Under the pieces are notes generated by a model that was given only the letters and a program-made list of their open reading frames with translations, had not been told where the DNA came from and did no database searches. This document shows, piece by piece, positions 10,043 through 18,996 of a stretch of 64,000 nt of DNA (position 1 is the first letter of the stretch; the number at the start of each line of letters is the position of its first letter). The stretch is from Clostridia bacterium (lineage in GTDB: Bacteria; Bacillota; Clostridia; UBA1212; UBA1255), in contig JAFWZX010000011.1 in the NCBI GenBank assembly GCA_017517275.1, positions 1 to 64,000 on the forward strand. Reading direction: 5' to 3'. Both the position numbers and the translations under genes were made by a program.

Positions 10043-10112
10043 GGTTGTACATCTCCTTCATTATTTCATCGGAGCCATCAATCATACCTGTGAAAAGAAG
10101 CTCGCCGGACAT
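10017..10112 (-). CDS. Possible small ORF or gene remnant between dnaE and the GT39-like gene
   Basis: The interval after dnaE is not empty. On the minus strand one frame is open from 10193 to the stop at 10017-10019 (about 58 codons). It reads like real protein, with segments such as YFEGKNKINLYDD and LLFTGMIDGSDEI. The first ATG in frame is at 10112 (31 codons), but no Shine-Dalgarno precedes it. The frame overlaps the start of the GT39-like gene by about 26 bases and the end of dnaE. It may be a short unannotated gene with an unusual start or the tail of a decayed one. I do not recognise the family. Confidence 0.25.
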   Translation of the reverse strand: MSGELLFTGMIDGSDEIMKEMYNLEFISEKK

Positions 10113-10174
10113 ATCATCGTAAAGGTTAATTTTATTTTTTCCTTCAAAATACCGAATAAATGATACAGCCCTAT

Positions 10175-13100
10175 TTAAGGCACAACTTTTACATTAACAT
10201 TAATCGCATTGTCATTTACAATATTCTTTTTACTGACATTATCACCGGTTACATATTGGTCGATGGTCATAAGTTCTTCCGGAATAAGCTTGGGGCTGTC
10301 ATCTTCTCTGATACTTAATCTGCCCCTTACACCGATTAAACCGTCAATAACGAGTAAGCTGTTATACTTTTCAAGAGTCTTAGGAAATACAATCATTTCA
10401 ACTGTTCCATACATATCTTCAAGTGTAACAAATGCCATCATAGAATTATTCTTTGTGATTTTTTTCTTAATTGCAGATATAATACCTGCGATATTTACAG
10501 ACATATTATCCTTAAGTCCGATATGTGACTCTTCCTGAAAATCAACGGAAGGATCATCGTCAGTCTGAATTAAATCTGATGTTTTTAAAGTCGATATTTT
10601 ATTAATACGAGCTGCGTACTTTTCCAGCGGATGTCCCGAAAAATAAATTCCAATAACATCTTTTTCCATTTTAAGCAACTGCTGCGGCTCAAACTCAGCT
10701 ATATTAGGGTAATCGAAAGATTTGTGATTTGCCAGTTCATCCTCTTCGCCAAACATATCAAAAATATTCAACTGTCCTTCTACTTTATGCTTACTGTCTG
10801 ATACGGCAGTATCAAATAAGAATTCATAGCAAGACAGCAAAGATGCTCTTGTAATACCGAACGTATCAAAACATCCGGCCATAATAAAGTGCTCCGTATG
10901 ACGTTTATTTACTTCGGTAGTCGCAAGTCTGTTACAAAAATCTTCAAATGATTTAAACAACCCATTTGCCTGACGTTCATTCGTAATTGTATCAACTACG
11001 TGCAATCCTATATTTTTTATACCGCCAAGTCCGAAATAAATATTACCTTTATTAACAGTAAACCTACCAAATCCCTTGTTAATATCTGGAGGTAGAACTT
11101 TAATGTCCATCTGATTGCATTCTGTAATATATTGGGCAATCTTACCGGGGTTATCTATATTGCTGTTCATAAGAGCACACATATATTCAACAGGATAGTA
11201 CGTTTTTAGCCAGGCAGTCTCATAACCTACAACTGCATAGCAGGCTGCATGCGCTTTATTAAAGGCATAACTTGCAAAATCCGTCATCTGGTCAAATATC
11301 TTATTGGATATTTCTTCACTGACACCGTTTTTCAAACTGCCTTCGACGAAATTAACACGTTCTTTAGCCATAACGTCATGCTTTTTCTTTGCCATCGCGC
11401 GCCTTACAAGATCGGACTGTCCCATAGTATATCCGGCAAGATCACGAACAATTTGCATTACCTGTTCCTGATATACCATACAGCCGTATGTAACGTCCAA
11501 GATAGGTTTTAGTTTAGGATGAAGATACTGAACGTTCCCGGGATTCTTCTTATTCTCAATATAAGTAGGAATCTGATCCATCGGACCCGGTCTGTATAGT
11601 GCAATGCCGGCAATAATATCCTCCAGTGATGATGGTACCAAATCCATCATAAAGCGGGTCATACCTGGACTTTCTAATTGGAATATACCTGATGTCTTAC
11701 CTTCTGCAATAATCTTGAACACAGCAGGATCATTCATTACCATATTATCAAAATCTACCGTAATGTCATGTTGTTTTTTTATAAGTTCAATTGCATCTTG
11801 AATGACTGTTAAAGTCTTTAAGCCGAGAAAATCTACTTTTAATAATCCGAGCTTCTCAAGTGTTGTCATAGGAAACTGAGTTACACTGCTGTCGCCTGTT
11901 TTATGGACAGGAACGTAATCTGTTACAGGATTCTTTGTTAACACAACACCGGCAGCATGTGTTGATACGTTTCTCGGCATACCCTCAAGCTGCATTGCTG
12001 TATCTAATAGGTCACGAACAACGTTGTCCTTTTCGTATTTTTCCTGAAGATCCGGATTACTGTCAATAGCACCTTTAATTGTGGAGGCTTTACCGGGCAA
12101 CATAGGTATCATTTTGGCAATAACGTCAACGTCTGCGTACGGAATATCTAATACCCTGCCTACGTCCCTTATGGCTCCGCGAGCTGCCATAGTACCGAAA
12201 GTAACTATCTGTGCCACCATATCTGCACCATATTTACTGATTACGTATTCGATAACTTCTTTTCTTCTCTCATCACTGAAGTCAACATCAAAATCCGGCA
12301 TACTGATTCTTTCAGGATTAAGGAAACGTTCAAAAGCAAGATTGTATTTTAAAGAATCAATATTAGTAATTTTAAGGCAGTATGCAACAAGACTGCCTGC
12401 ACCGGAACCTCTTCCGGGGCCTACCGTAATACCGTGATCTTTTGCATACTTGATAAAATCCCATACAATAAGGTAGTATTCTGCATACCCCATCTTAATA
12501 ATAACGTCTAATTCGTATTCGATTCTTTGCATCGCAACAGATGGAATACCGTCAGGGTAACGGATTTCAGCTCCCTCCATGCAAAGCTTTCTTAAATACT
12601 CAGGCGGAGTCAGTCCGCCGGGAATATCAAATTGCGGTAAAACGCTTCGTCCGAATTCAAGCTCCACGTTACACATATCAGCGATTTTAACCGTGTTTTC
12701 TATCGCTTCCGGATAGTCTTCAAACAGAGCAGACATTTCCTCCGGAGATTTAAGATATACCTCATCTGTCTCAAATCTCATTCTGTCCTGATCTGCATAC
12801 TTTTTACCGGTCTGTATGCACATCAAAATATCTTGAGCCCTTGCATCTTCTTTTCTTATAAAATGTACGTCGTTAGTTGCAATCAAAGGGATACCTGTTT
12901 CTTTGTGTATAGAAATAAGACCTTTGTTTACAACCATTTGCTCTTCAATATTATTGCTTTGAAGCTCAAGATAATAATTACCTTCACCAAAAATGTCCAG
13001 GAATTCCAAAGCAATTTTCTTAGCGCCTTCCAAATCACCGGATAATATTTTTTGCGGAACGTCACCGCCTAAACAAGCAGATGCGCAGATAATTCCTTCT

Positions 13101-13483
13101 GAAAATTCTCTAAGAAGTTGCATATCAACTCTCGGCTTATAATAATAACCTTCCGTAAAAGCTTTTGAGACAATTTTCACCAGGTTGTGATATCCGATAT
13201 TGTTTTTTGCAAGCAACAACAAATGCCCGTAATTATGATCAATTCCGGGTGATTTGTCAAACCGTGTACGAGGACTTGTATATACTTCACAGCCTAAAAT
13301 CGGCTTAATACCGCATTTTTTGCACTCTTCATAGAAGTCTATTACACCATACATCACTCCATGGTCAGTAATCGCAAGACTATGCATGCCTAGACTTGAT
13401 GCTGCCTTGGCGATTTCTTTAATCCGACAAGCACCATCAAGCAGGCTGTATTCAGTATGAACGTGCAAATGTACAAAATCCAT
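10175..13483 (-). CDS. dnaE: DNA polymerase III subunit alpha (DnaE type)
   Basis: Replicative-type polymerase of the C family. In Firmicutes it works alongside PolC, mainly extending primers on the lagging strand. The domains run in order: N-terminal PHP domain (HLHVHTEYSLLDG from residue 5), palm with catalytic PDFDVDF at 396-402 and the third acidic site in LLKVDFLGLKTL, fingers and helix-hairpin-helix, then an OB fold (from about residue 1000, VNIAGIISAIKKK). There is no 3'-5' exonuclease insertion, so this is DnaE rather than PolC. At 1102 residues it is normal length. Its start overlaps the stop of the phosphohexomutase gene by one base. Confidence 0.97.
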   Translation of the reverse strand: MDFVHLHVHTEYSLLDGACRIKEIAKAASSLGMHSLAITDHGVMYGVIDFYEECKKCGIKPILGCEVYTSPRTRFDKSPGIDHNYGHLLLLAKNNIGYHNLVKIVSKAFTEGYYYKPRVDMQLLREFSEGIICASACLGGDVPQKILSGDLEGAKKIALEFLDIFGEGNYYLELQSNNIEEQMVVNKGLISIHKETGIPLIATNDVHFIRKEDARAQDILMCIQTGKKYADQDRMRFETDEVYLKSPEEMSALFEDYPEAIENTVKIADMCNVELEFGRSVLPQFDIPGGLTPPEYLRKLCMEGAEIRYPDGIPSVAMQRIEYELDVIIKMGYAEYYLIVWDFIKYAKDHGITVGPGRGSGAGSLVAYCLKITNIDSLKYNLAFERFLNPERISMPDFDVDFSDERRKEVIEYVISKYGADMVAQIVTFGTMAARGAIRDVGRVLDIPYADVDVIAKMIPMLPGKASTIKGAIDSNPDLQEKYEKDNVVRDLLDTAMQLEGMPRNVSTHAAGVVLTKNPVTDYVPVHKTGDSSVTQFPMTTLEKLGLLKVDFLGLKTLTVIQDAIELIKKQHDITVDFDNMVMNDPAVFKIIAEGKTSGIFQLESPGMTRFMMDLVPSSLEDIIAGIALYRPGPMDQIPTYIENKKNPGNVQYLHPKLKPILDVTYGCMVYQEQVMQIVRDLAGYTMGQSDLVRRAMAKKKHDVMAKERVNFVEGSLKNGVSEEISNKIFDQMTDFASYAFNKAHAACYAVVGYETAWLKTYYPVEYMCALMNSNIDNPGKIAQYITECNQMDIKVLPPDINKGFGRFTVNKGNIYFGLGGIKNIGLHVVDTITNERQANGLFKSFEDFCNRLATTEVNKRHTEHFIMAGCFDTFGITRASLLSCYEFLFDTAVSDSKHKVEGQLNIFDMFGEEDELANHKSFDYPNIAEFEPQQLLKMEKDVIGIYFSGHPLEKYAARINKISTLKTSDLIQTDDDPSVDFQEESHIGLKDNMSVNIAGIISAIKKKITKNNSMMAFVTLEDMYGTVEMIVFPKTLEKYNSLLVIDGLIGVRGRLSIREDDSPKLIPEELMTIDQYVTGDNVSKKNIVNDNAINVNVKVVP

Positions 13484-15192
13484 TATTCTTTATCTCTTAC
13501 TATATCGAGTATAGCAGCCGTAACTTTATTTTTAATATTAATTGTATTGTTATAAGCTGCGCTTCTTGTTTCGCCGGTTCCGCCGAAATAAATCTTAACC
13601 TTAGGTTCAGTACCGGAAGGACGTACCATAAAATAACCGTTTTCAAAAGTAGCGCTGATCATGTCGCATTTTGAAATTTCTCCACCGTCTTGAAGCATAT
13701 CTGTATATGAAGAAGGAGTAACATCAATAATATCTGCTTTTTTATTTCTCAGACAATCCATCAATTCTTTAGTTTTGATAAGACCGGATTCGCCTTTTAA
13801 TACTAATGATACCTGAATCTCATGCTGGAAGCCGTATTTTTCATAAATACTGTCAAGCGCATCAATGAGAGTAAGTCCTTTTGATTTATAATAACTTGCA
13901 GCTTCTGCCAAATAGACACATGCTCCGATAGCATCCTTATCCTTTGCGTAATTACCAAACAGATAACCGCAGCTCTCTTCAAAACCAAAAATAAACTTCT
14001 TATTCTCTTTATCTTCAAGAATTCCTGCAAGATCACCGATGTATCTAAAGCCGACAGGCACGTCTTTATACGTAATGCAGTTTGCTTCGCACATTGCCTT
14101 TGCAACACGGGTAGATACAATGGATGAAATAACGAGAGCATTATCTATTGGCTTCTTTGCCGCTATTCTGGAATTAATTGCTCTGTCTAATAAAATAATA
14201 CCGATCTGATTACCGGTCAACATAATATATTTGCCGTTTTTATCTTTTGCTACAACACCAGCTCTGTCACTGTCAGGATCTGTTGCAATAGCCAAATCCG
14301 CATCTTTTTCTTTTGCAAGGACAACAGCCAGCTCCATAGCTTCTGCATTCTCAGGATTAGGAACTTTTACTGTAGAGAAATTACCGTCAGGAACCATCTG
14401 GCTGTCAACCGTATAGACATTGCCCACACCGCATGCTTTAAGACATTCCGGTACCCATTTTGCACCGCAACCATGAAGCGGTGTATATACAACAGACAAA
14501 TTCTTTGAATTATCCAGAAACTCTTTCTTATTGATTATTGTAGATAACAATGCATTTGAAAAAGCTTTTTTTACTTGTCCGTCAAGAATTTTAATCTTAT
14601 TACCCTGCTTTAAATAATCAAAGCTAAACGTTGCAAGTTTAGAATAGTCTTCAAAGCTGTTCATAATATCTGAAATAGCTTTACTTGCATCCGGTCCTAA
14701 CTGCGCACCGTCACTGCCATATACTTTATATCCATTATATTGCTTCGGATTATGACTGGCAGTAATCATAACACCTGCCACACACTTGAATTTTGTAATT
14801 GAATATGACAATACGGGCACCGGGCATATTTCCGGATGCATAAGAGTTTTAATATCGTAACCGGCAAAAATAGATGCGGCTTCCATTGCAAATTCTTTTG
14901 AAAAATTTCTACTGTCATATCCGATAACAATACCGGCCTGGCGTGCCTGACTACCGAGATTGGAGATATAAGTTGCTACTGCATGGCTTACTTTTCTGAC
15001 TACGTATAAGTTAATTCTGTTTGTTCCTGCACCTATAACGCCTCTTATACCGGCAGTACCGAAGTCGAGTTCTCTATAAAATCTATCTCGAATCGCTTCC
15101 GGGTCATTCTCTATCGCTACAAGTTCATCCCTTGTTTTTTTATCAAAATAGTAACTTGTCTTCCATTGTTTGTATGTAGTCATTATATCCAT
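13483..15192 (-). CDS. pgcA: Alpha-phosphoglucomutase / phosphohexomutase
   Basis: Interconverts glucose 1-phosphate and glucose 6-phosphate (possibly other hexose phosphates) through a phosphoserine enzyme. Motifs seen are active-site Ser146 in TASHNPKQYNGYK, the metal loop DPDSDR, the sugar-binding loop GFEESCGYL, and the phosphate loop RPSGTEPK near the C-terminus. The 569-residue length fits the Firmicute PgcA group. Start ATG with AAAGGAG eight bases upstream. It lies between rimI and dnaE with a one-base overlap into dnaE. It links the galactokinase, glucokinase and MalQ functions in this window to glycolysis and to UDP-glucose synthesis. Confidence 0.93.
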   Translation of the reverse strand: MDIMTTYKQWKTSYYFDKKTRDELVAIENDPEAIRDRFYRELDFGTAGIRGVIGAGTNRINLYVVRKVSHAVATYISNLGSQARQAGIVIGYDSRNFSKEFAMEAASIFAGYDIKTLMHPEICPVPVLSYSITKFKCVAGVMITASHNPKQYNGYKVYGSDGAQLGPDASKAISDIMNSFEDYSKLATFSFDYLKQGNKIKILDGQVKKAFSNALLSTIINKKEFLDNSKNLSVVYTPLHGCGAKWVPECLKACGVGNVYTVDSQMVPDGNFSTVKVPNPENAEAMELAVVLAKEKDADLAIATDPDSDRAGVVAKDKNGKYIMLTGNQIGIILLDRAINSRIAAKKPIDNALVISSIVSTRVAKAMCEANCITYKDVPVGFRYIGDLAGILEDKENKKFIFGFEESCGYLFGNYAKDKDAIGACVYLAEAASYYKSKGLTLIDALDSIYEKYGFQHEIQVSLVLKGESGLIKTKELMDCLRNKKADIIDVTPSSYTDMLQDGGEISKCDMISATFENGYFMVRPSGTEPKVKIYFGGTGETRSAAYNNTINIKNKVTAAILDIVRDKE

Positions 15193-15219
15193 GCAAATCT
15201 CTCCTTTTTTATGTTTAAC

Positions 15220-15687
15220 TTAATTTTTGATTATACGATATTCCGTTTTTAAAATCAAACGCATATTAAGTGCATCCGTGTAAGAACCATCTGGATGACT
15301 GTAATAATTTTTACGAATATTAAGCGGTTCGAAACCGATTTTTTTATATAAACCAAGTGCTGAAACGTTATTAACGTCAACCTCAAGCATTATTTCCTCA
15401 GCATTTTTTAATTGGTTGATCATCTCGTTTATCAACATTGTTGCAAATCCCCTTCCTCTGTAGGCAGGAACAACAGCAACACGTAATATTTCTGCAACTT
15501 CAAATAATTCTCTATAGCATATATACCCAACAGGTTGTTTTTCATCATATAAAACCAACATGTGTGAAAAACTATTATTCAATTCAATTTCAAGCATTTC
15601 AGCCGTCCATCCATCGTCAAAACAAAGTTTCTCTACAGTTTCTACGTGATAGCAACCAGATTTATCATTTACGTTTATTATTATCAT
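15220..15687 (-). CDS. rimI: Ribosomal-protein-alanine N-acetyltransferase (GNAT family)
   Basis: A single GNAT domain of 155 residues. The acetyl-CoA loop is seen as VVPAYRGRGFATML near residues 71-84, followed by the C-terminal NVSALGLYKKIGFEPLNIRKNYY block typical of RimI. RimI acetylates the N-terminal alanine of ribosomal protein S18. The gene overlaps tsaB by four bases. The order tsaE-tsaB-rimI is widely conserved in Firmicutes, which supports the specific name over a generic acetyltransferase. tsaD, the usual next gene, is not here. Confidence 0.9.
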   Translation of the reverse strand: MIIINVNDKSGCYHVETVEKLCFDDGWTAEMLEIELNNSFSHMLVLYDEKQPVGYICYRELFEVAEILRVAVVPAYRGRGFATMLINEMINQLKNAEEIMLEVDVNNVSALGLYKKIGFEPLNIRKNYYSHPDGSYTDALNMRLILKTEYRIIKN

Positions 15688-16400
15688 ATTTCTGAATTAT
15701 ACTTTTTCATATAATTAACGCCGAGGTCCGCCCCTTTGAAAAGGTTTTTGTCAGCAGATCCATTGCAGTACTTACAGTATGCAATCTCTGCAACAGCAAG
15801 CGGCGACGGAAATACATCGTCCTTGTATCTCACGTCGTAATCTTTTAATAAATTATTAATTATTGACTTGTTTGCATCATTCGCGCCGTCACCGCAAAAA
15901 ATAATAGAATTGTTTTCAGGATCAATCGATTTCTCTTCTATTAAATAATTGCATAACTCTTCAATATTAAGGGCACTGTGATTAAAAATAATCGAATTAC
16001 CTTTAAAACATGCAGCATAAACACGAGTATTTCTTGCGTCAATAATAGGTACTGTGACCGTATCCTCATCACCCGTATAAGGATATGATAAAGCATCTAA
16101 TGTATTTATTCCGACCACCGGAATATCTGATGCGTATGCAAAAGTCTTTGCAGTAACAACGCCAATTCTGAGTCCTGTATATGAGCCGGGACCGTTTGTA
16201 ACTGCAATAAGGTCAACGTTGTCAATTGTTGCTCCAACTGAGGATAAAGAACTATCTATAAGCGGCATAAGCTTTACAGAATGAGTTTTATTATCACAAA
16301 CAGAATAGTTCGCAAGCAAATCCCGGTCAGAGACAAGACCGCAAGCTGTCGTTTTACACGATGTATCAATTGTCATAATCAGGAATTTATCTTTAAACAA
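15684..16400 (-). CDS. tsaB: tRNA threonylcarbamoyladenosine biosynthesis protein TsaB
   Basis: TsaB is the inactive ASKHA-fold partner that scaffolds TsaD and TsaE in making t6A at position 37 of ANN-decoding tRNAs. The N-terminal IDTSCKTTACGLV and the block VTNGPGSYTGLRIGV are diagnostic. The start is uncertain. A TTG at 16412 sits directly on its GGAG. A TTG at 16400, one base after the tsaE stop, is 12 bases from the same GGAG and gives the usual N-terminal length. An ATG at 16376 would cut into the first beta strand. The gene is between tsaE and rimI. Confidence 0.93.
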   Translation of the reverse strand: MFKDKFLIMTIDTSCKTTACGLVSDRDLLANYSVCDNKTHSVKLMPLIDSSLSSVGATIDNVDLIAVTNGPGSYTGLRIGVVTAKTFAYASDIPVVGINTLDALSYPYTGDEDTVTVPIIDARNTRVYAACFKGNSIIFNHSALNIEELCNYLIEEKSIDPENNSIIFCGDGANDANKSIINNLLKDYDVRYKDDVFPSPLAVAEIAYCKYCNGSADKNLFKGADLGVNYMKKYNSEI

Positions 16401-16401
16401 T

Positions 16402-16842
16402 TTATAAGTCAACTCCGTCGATATTAATTATTCGCCTTGTCGGGCTGATATCATCACATCTCAAAATATTCACCCTGATTATTCTGGATGAATAAATAGC
16501 GTGTATGTCAGGAATGTTATTACTCCACTCTATAACACTTATCGCATCCTGATCTAAATATTCGTCAAAGCCAATGTTTTCCAGGTCGTCAAACGTCTCT
16601 AAACGATATAAATCAAAATGCAAAAGCAGAATGCTTCCTGATCTATACTCATTGACAATTGTAAAAGTTGGGCTGGTGATAACATCACCAATGCCCAACG
16701 CTTTTGCAATGCCTTTTGTAAAATGCGTCTTCCCTGCGCCAAGATTACCATCAAGGCATATGATATCACCGCACTTTACGGATAAACCAAGCATCCTGCC
16801 GTATTCTTCTGTCTGTAATTCAGAATCAGAAACAAATTGCAT
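16402..16842 (-). CDS. tsaE: tRNA threonylcarbamoyladenosine biosynthesis ATPase TsaE
   Basis: Small P-loop ATPase that drives the TsaBD complex in t6A synthesis. The Walker A is GNLGAGKTHF near residue 33, with the conserved TSPTFTIVNEY and LLHFDLYRL motifs after it. The length is about 146 residues. I place the start at the ATG at 16842 (MQFVSDSE) rather than the TTG two codons earlier. The only ribosome-site candidate is a weak AGAG within the end of rpsI, so translation is probably coupled to rpsI. A 16-bp palindrome (16835-16850) covers the start. Confidence 0.94.
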   Translation of the reverse strand: MQFVSDSELQTEEYGRMLGLSVKCGDIICLDGNLGAGKTHFTKGIAKALGIGDVITSPTFTIVNEYRSGSILLLHFDLYRLETFDDLENIGFDEYLDQDAISVIEWSNNIPDIHAIYSSRIIRVNILRCDDISPTRRIINIDGVDL

Positions 16843-16848
16843 ATGCAA

Positions 16849-17238
16849 TTATCTCTTGCTGAACTGAGGAGCACGTCTGGCTTTTTTGAGACCATATTTC
16901 TTTCTTTCTTTCATTCTCTGGTCTCTTGTGAGGTAGCCTGCCTGCTTTAATGCAGGACGAAGTGTCTCATCATATTCAATCAACGCACGAGCAATACCAT
17001 GTCTGATAGCGCCTGCCTGACCTGTAAAACCGCCTCCTGATACATTGCAGATAACGTCAAACTTAGCTTCTGTATTTGTAGCAGCAAAAGGTTGATTAAC
17101 AATAATCTTTAATGTGTCTAATCCAAAATACTCGTCAATAGATCTGTCGTTAATTGTGATAACGCCAGTACCTGCCATAATTCTAACTCTTGCAACTGAC
17201 TTCTTTCTACGTCCTGTGCCGATATACTGTTCTGCCAT
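16849..17238 (-). CDS. rpsI: 30S ribosomal protein S9
   Basis: S9 binds 16S rRNA in the head of the small subunit and reaches the P-site tRNA with its C-terminal tail. The start [13 protein letters not shown] and the basic tail [12 protein letters not shown], ending in the invariant lysine-arginine, identify it. 129 residues is standard. It is the second gene after the strong promoter at 17743-17771, following rplM by 19 bases, and it runs into tsaE without a gap. Confidence 0.98.
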   Translation of the reverse strand: MAEQYIGTGRRKKSVARVRIMAGTGVITINDRSIDEYFGLDTLKIIVNQPFAATNTEAKFDVICNVSGGGFTGQAGAIRHGIARALIEYDETLRPALKQAGYLTRDQRMKERKKYGLKKARRAPQFSKR

Positions 17239-17257
17239 AATCTGTACCTCCGGTCAA

Positions 17258-17695
17258 TCAAAACTCATATACTTCCGGTTTTTGAGCCTGGTTAACATGC
17301 TCGCTACCTGCGTATACTTTAAGTTTTTTAAACATCGCATCGCCTAAAGCATTCTTAGGAAGCATGCCTCTAACTGCTGCTTCAACAGGATATGTGGGAT
17401 GCTTTACAAGCATATTCTTGTAATTTACTTCTTTAAGTCCACCCGGATAACCTGTGTGATGACGATATAATTTCTTATTGTATTTATTGCCTGTAAGTGC
17501 AACTTCTGCAGCATTAATAACAATTACGAAATCACCTGTATCAAGGTTAGGTGTATATGTGGGCTTTCTCTTGCCCATAAGAATCATAGCTACTTCTGTA
17601 GAAAGTCTGCCGAGAGTCTTACCTTTAGCATCGATTATATACCATTTTTTGTTTGAAGGATTGATTGCTTCACTGTTTGGTACATATGTTTTCAT
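17258..17695 (-). CDS. rplM: 50S ribosomal protein L13
   Basis: L13 is an early-assembly protein of the large subunit. The typical segments [17 protein letters not shown], the lysine-rich [16 protein letters not shown] and [20 protein letters not shown] are present, and 145 residues is normal. Start ATG is behind ACGGAGG. It is the first gene of the long leftward run. The 5' leader from the predicted transcription start to the ATG is only about 40 bases, too short for the L13-leader RNA known from other low-GC Firmicutes. Confidence 0.98.
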   Translation of the reverse strand: MKTYVPNSEAINPSNKKWYIIDAKGKTLGRLSTEVAMILMGKRKPTYTPNLDTGDFVIVINAAEVALTGNKYNKKLYRHHTGYPGGLKEVNYKNMLVKHPTYPVEAAVRGMLPKNALGDAMFKKLKVYAGSEHVNQAQKPEVYEF

Positions 17696-17742
17696 ATAAA
17701 AACCTCCGTAATTAATTCTTGTCGTTTTTCCGCGACCGTCGT

Positions 17743-17771
17743 ATTGTAACGCATTGAATATATTATGTCAA
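17743..17771 (-). promoter_or_regulatory. SigA-type promoter for rplM-rpsI and downstream genes
   Basis: On the minus strand TTGACA (17766-17771) is followed by exactly 17 bases and TACAAT (17743-17748). This is a near-consensus housekeeping promoter, the best in the window. It is ~48 bases upstream of the rplM start codon. Confidence 0.85.
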
Positions 17772-17815
17772 CATCAAATTGCCGTATTTTAAGAATATAT
17801 CGCATATACGCTTTG

Positions 17816-17865
17816 TTTCTCTCGTTTTATCTCTTTTTCTCTCAATTTCTCGTATTTCATTTCAC
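17816..17865. repeat. Five 10-nt degenerate direct repeats, consensus TTTCTCTCNN (A-tracts on the minus strand)
   Basis: Units start at 17816, 17826, 17836, 17846 and 17856. The first, third and fourth begin TTTCT; the second and fifth are TTTAT and TTCAT. The 10-base period puts the runs of A on the minus strand in phase with the DNA helix, a pattern expected of intrinsically curved DNA. The array lies about 45-95 bases upstream of the rplM -35 box and 65-115 upstream of the glcK -35 box. The rest of the ~300-base divergent region holds only the two promoters and a weak CCGG-paired hairpin near 17883-17905. Confidence 0.5.
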
Positions 17866-17929
17866 TTTTTAACATTAAAAATTCCGGATTAATTCTTTTA
17901 GCCGGAGAACTATCAGTTATTAGATTTCA

Positions 17930-17958
17930 TTTACGCATAGTAAATTATATGTTATAAT
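17930..17958 (+). promoter_or_regulatory. SigA-type promoter for glcK
   Basis: TTTACG (17930-17935), a 17-base spacer and a perfect TATAAT (17953-17958). Transcription would start about 30 bases before the glcK ATG, leaving room for the TTGGAGG ribosome site. The -35 is a four-of-six match. Confidence 0.7.
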
Positions 17959-17993
17959 TTCCAAAACATATATAGTATTGGAGGCTTTTAGCA

Positions 17994-18935
17994 ATGTATA
18001 GAATAGGCATTGACATTGGTGGTACGAATTTGGCTTACGGACTTGTAAGCGAAGACGGCACTTTAATAAAAAAAGTATCATATCCTGTTGATTCAGATAT
18101 GGATGACATATCAATTACAAAATGTATGGCGGAAACAACAGTTAAATTTATATCAGATTGTAACATTTCACAAGAAGAAGTTATTTCAATCGGACTTGGT
18201 GTTCCCGGTGTATGTAATGATGCGAAAGGTGTTATTGTATATACTGTAAATATGCCATTTCGAAAGACAAACGTTGCTAAAATATTTTCAGAGTACACAT
18301 CTATTCCGATTCACATGGCAAATGATGCAAATTGTGCAGCATTAGGTGAAGCGCTGTGCGGTGGTGCCAAAGGATACAAAACGTCTGTTACAATTACGTT
18401 AGGTACAGGTGTAGGCGGAGGTATCATAATCGACGGAAAGATTTACGTAGGAGCAAACGGAGCTGCCGGCGAATTAGGTCATATGGTAATCCGAGCAAAA
18501 GGTGAAAAGTGTTCTTGCGGCAGACGCGGCTGTATCGAAGCATATGCTTCTGCTACCGCAATAATTCGCGATACAAGAAAAATGGCTGAAAGGCATCCTG
18601 AATCTATCATTAATCAATTAGTTAACGGAGATTTATCAAAAGTTAACGGAAAAACAGCTTTTGATGCTATGCGTGCCGGCGACAAATGGGGTAAAAAAAT
18701 TGTTGATAATTATATTAAATATCTCGGCGAAGGCATTATAAATTTCATTAACATTTTCCAGCCGGATATCATCCTTATCGGAGGCGGCATTTCAAAAGAA
18801 GGAGATACGTTATTAATTCCGCTTCGCCGCTACGTTTTCAAGTATGCATACGGTAGCAAGTTCCTAAAGCGCAGTAAGATAGCCTGCGCTACATTAGGCA
18901 ACGATGCCGGAATTGTCGGAGCTGCAATGCTGTAA
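17994..18935 (+). CDS. glcK: ROK-family glucokinase
   Basis: Phosphorylates glucose with ATP in the cytoplasm. The N-terminal phosphate loop GIDIGGTNLAYG, the catalytic Asp111 in ANDANCAALGE, the sugar/zinc motif ELGH at 160-163, and the ROK zinc cluster CSCGRRGCIE (Cys173, 175, 180) are all present. There is no N-terminal helix-turn-helix, so it is a kinase rather than a ROK repressor. At 313 residues it is normal. Start ATG with TTGGAGG nine bases upstream. It is a single-gene unit with its own promoter and a strong terminator. It would feed glucose released by MalQ into glycolysis. Some ROK enzymes use other sugars, so substrate is inferred. Confidence 0.92.
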   Translation: MYRIGIDIGGTNLAYGLVSEDGTLIKKVSYPVDSDMDDISITKCMAETTVKFISDCNISQEEVISIGLGVPGVCNDAKGVIVYTVNMPFRKTNVAKIFSEYTSIPIHMANDANCAALGEALCGGAKGYKTSVTITLGTGVGGGIIIDGKIYVGANGAAGELGHMVIRAKGEKCSCGRRGCIEAYASATAIIRDTRKMAERHPESIINQLVNGDLSKVNGKTAFDAMRAGDKWGKKIVDNYIKYLGEGIINFINIFQPDIILIGGGISKEGDTLLIPLRRYVFKYAYGSKFLKRSKIACATLGNDAGIVGAAML

Positions 18936-18950
18936 GAGCAAATAATTAAT

Positions 18951-18986
18951 AAAAAGCCGGGAGATTATTGATCTTCCGGCTTTTTT
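18951..18986. terminator. Bidirectional intrinsic terminator between glcK and the secreted beta-helix gene
   Basis: A 15-bp stem (18951-18965 with 18971-18985) with one G-T pair, a core of GCCGG/CCGGC and a 5-base loop. It is flanked by A-runs on the left and six T on the right, so it can end transcription in both directions. It lies between convergent genes. Confidence 0.9.
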
Positions 18987-18996
18987 AATTTAGAAT

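Noticed and set aside
16835-16850. 16-bp palindrome AATTGCATATGCAATT at the tsaE start
   Set aside because: About one perfect 16-mer palindrome is expected by chance in 64 kb, and it overlaps coding sequence of rpsI/tsaE with no promoter nearby.
17696-17742. L13 leader RNA (autoregulatory structure) upstream of rplM
   Set aside because: The strong promoter leaves only about 40 bases of leader, too short, and no paired structure is evident.
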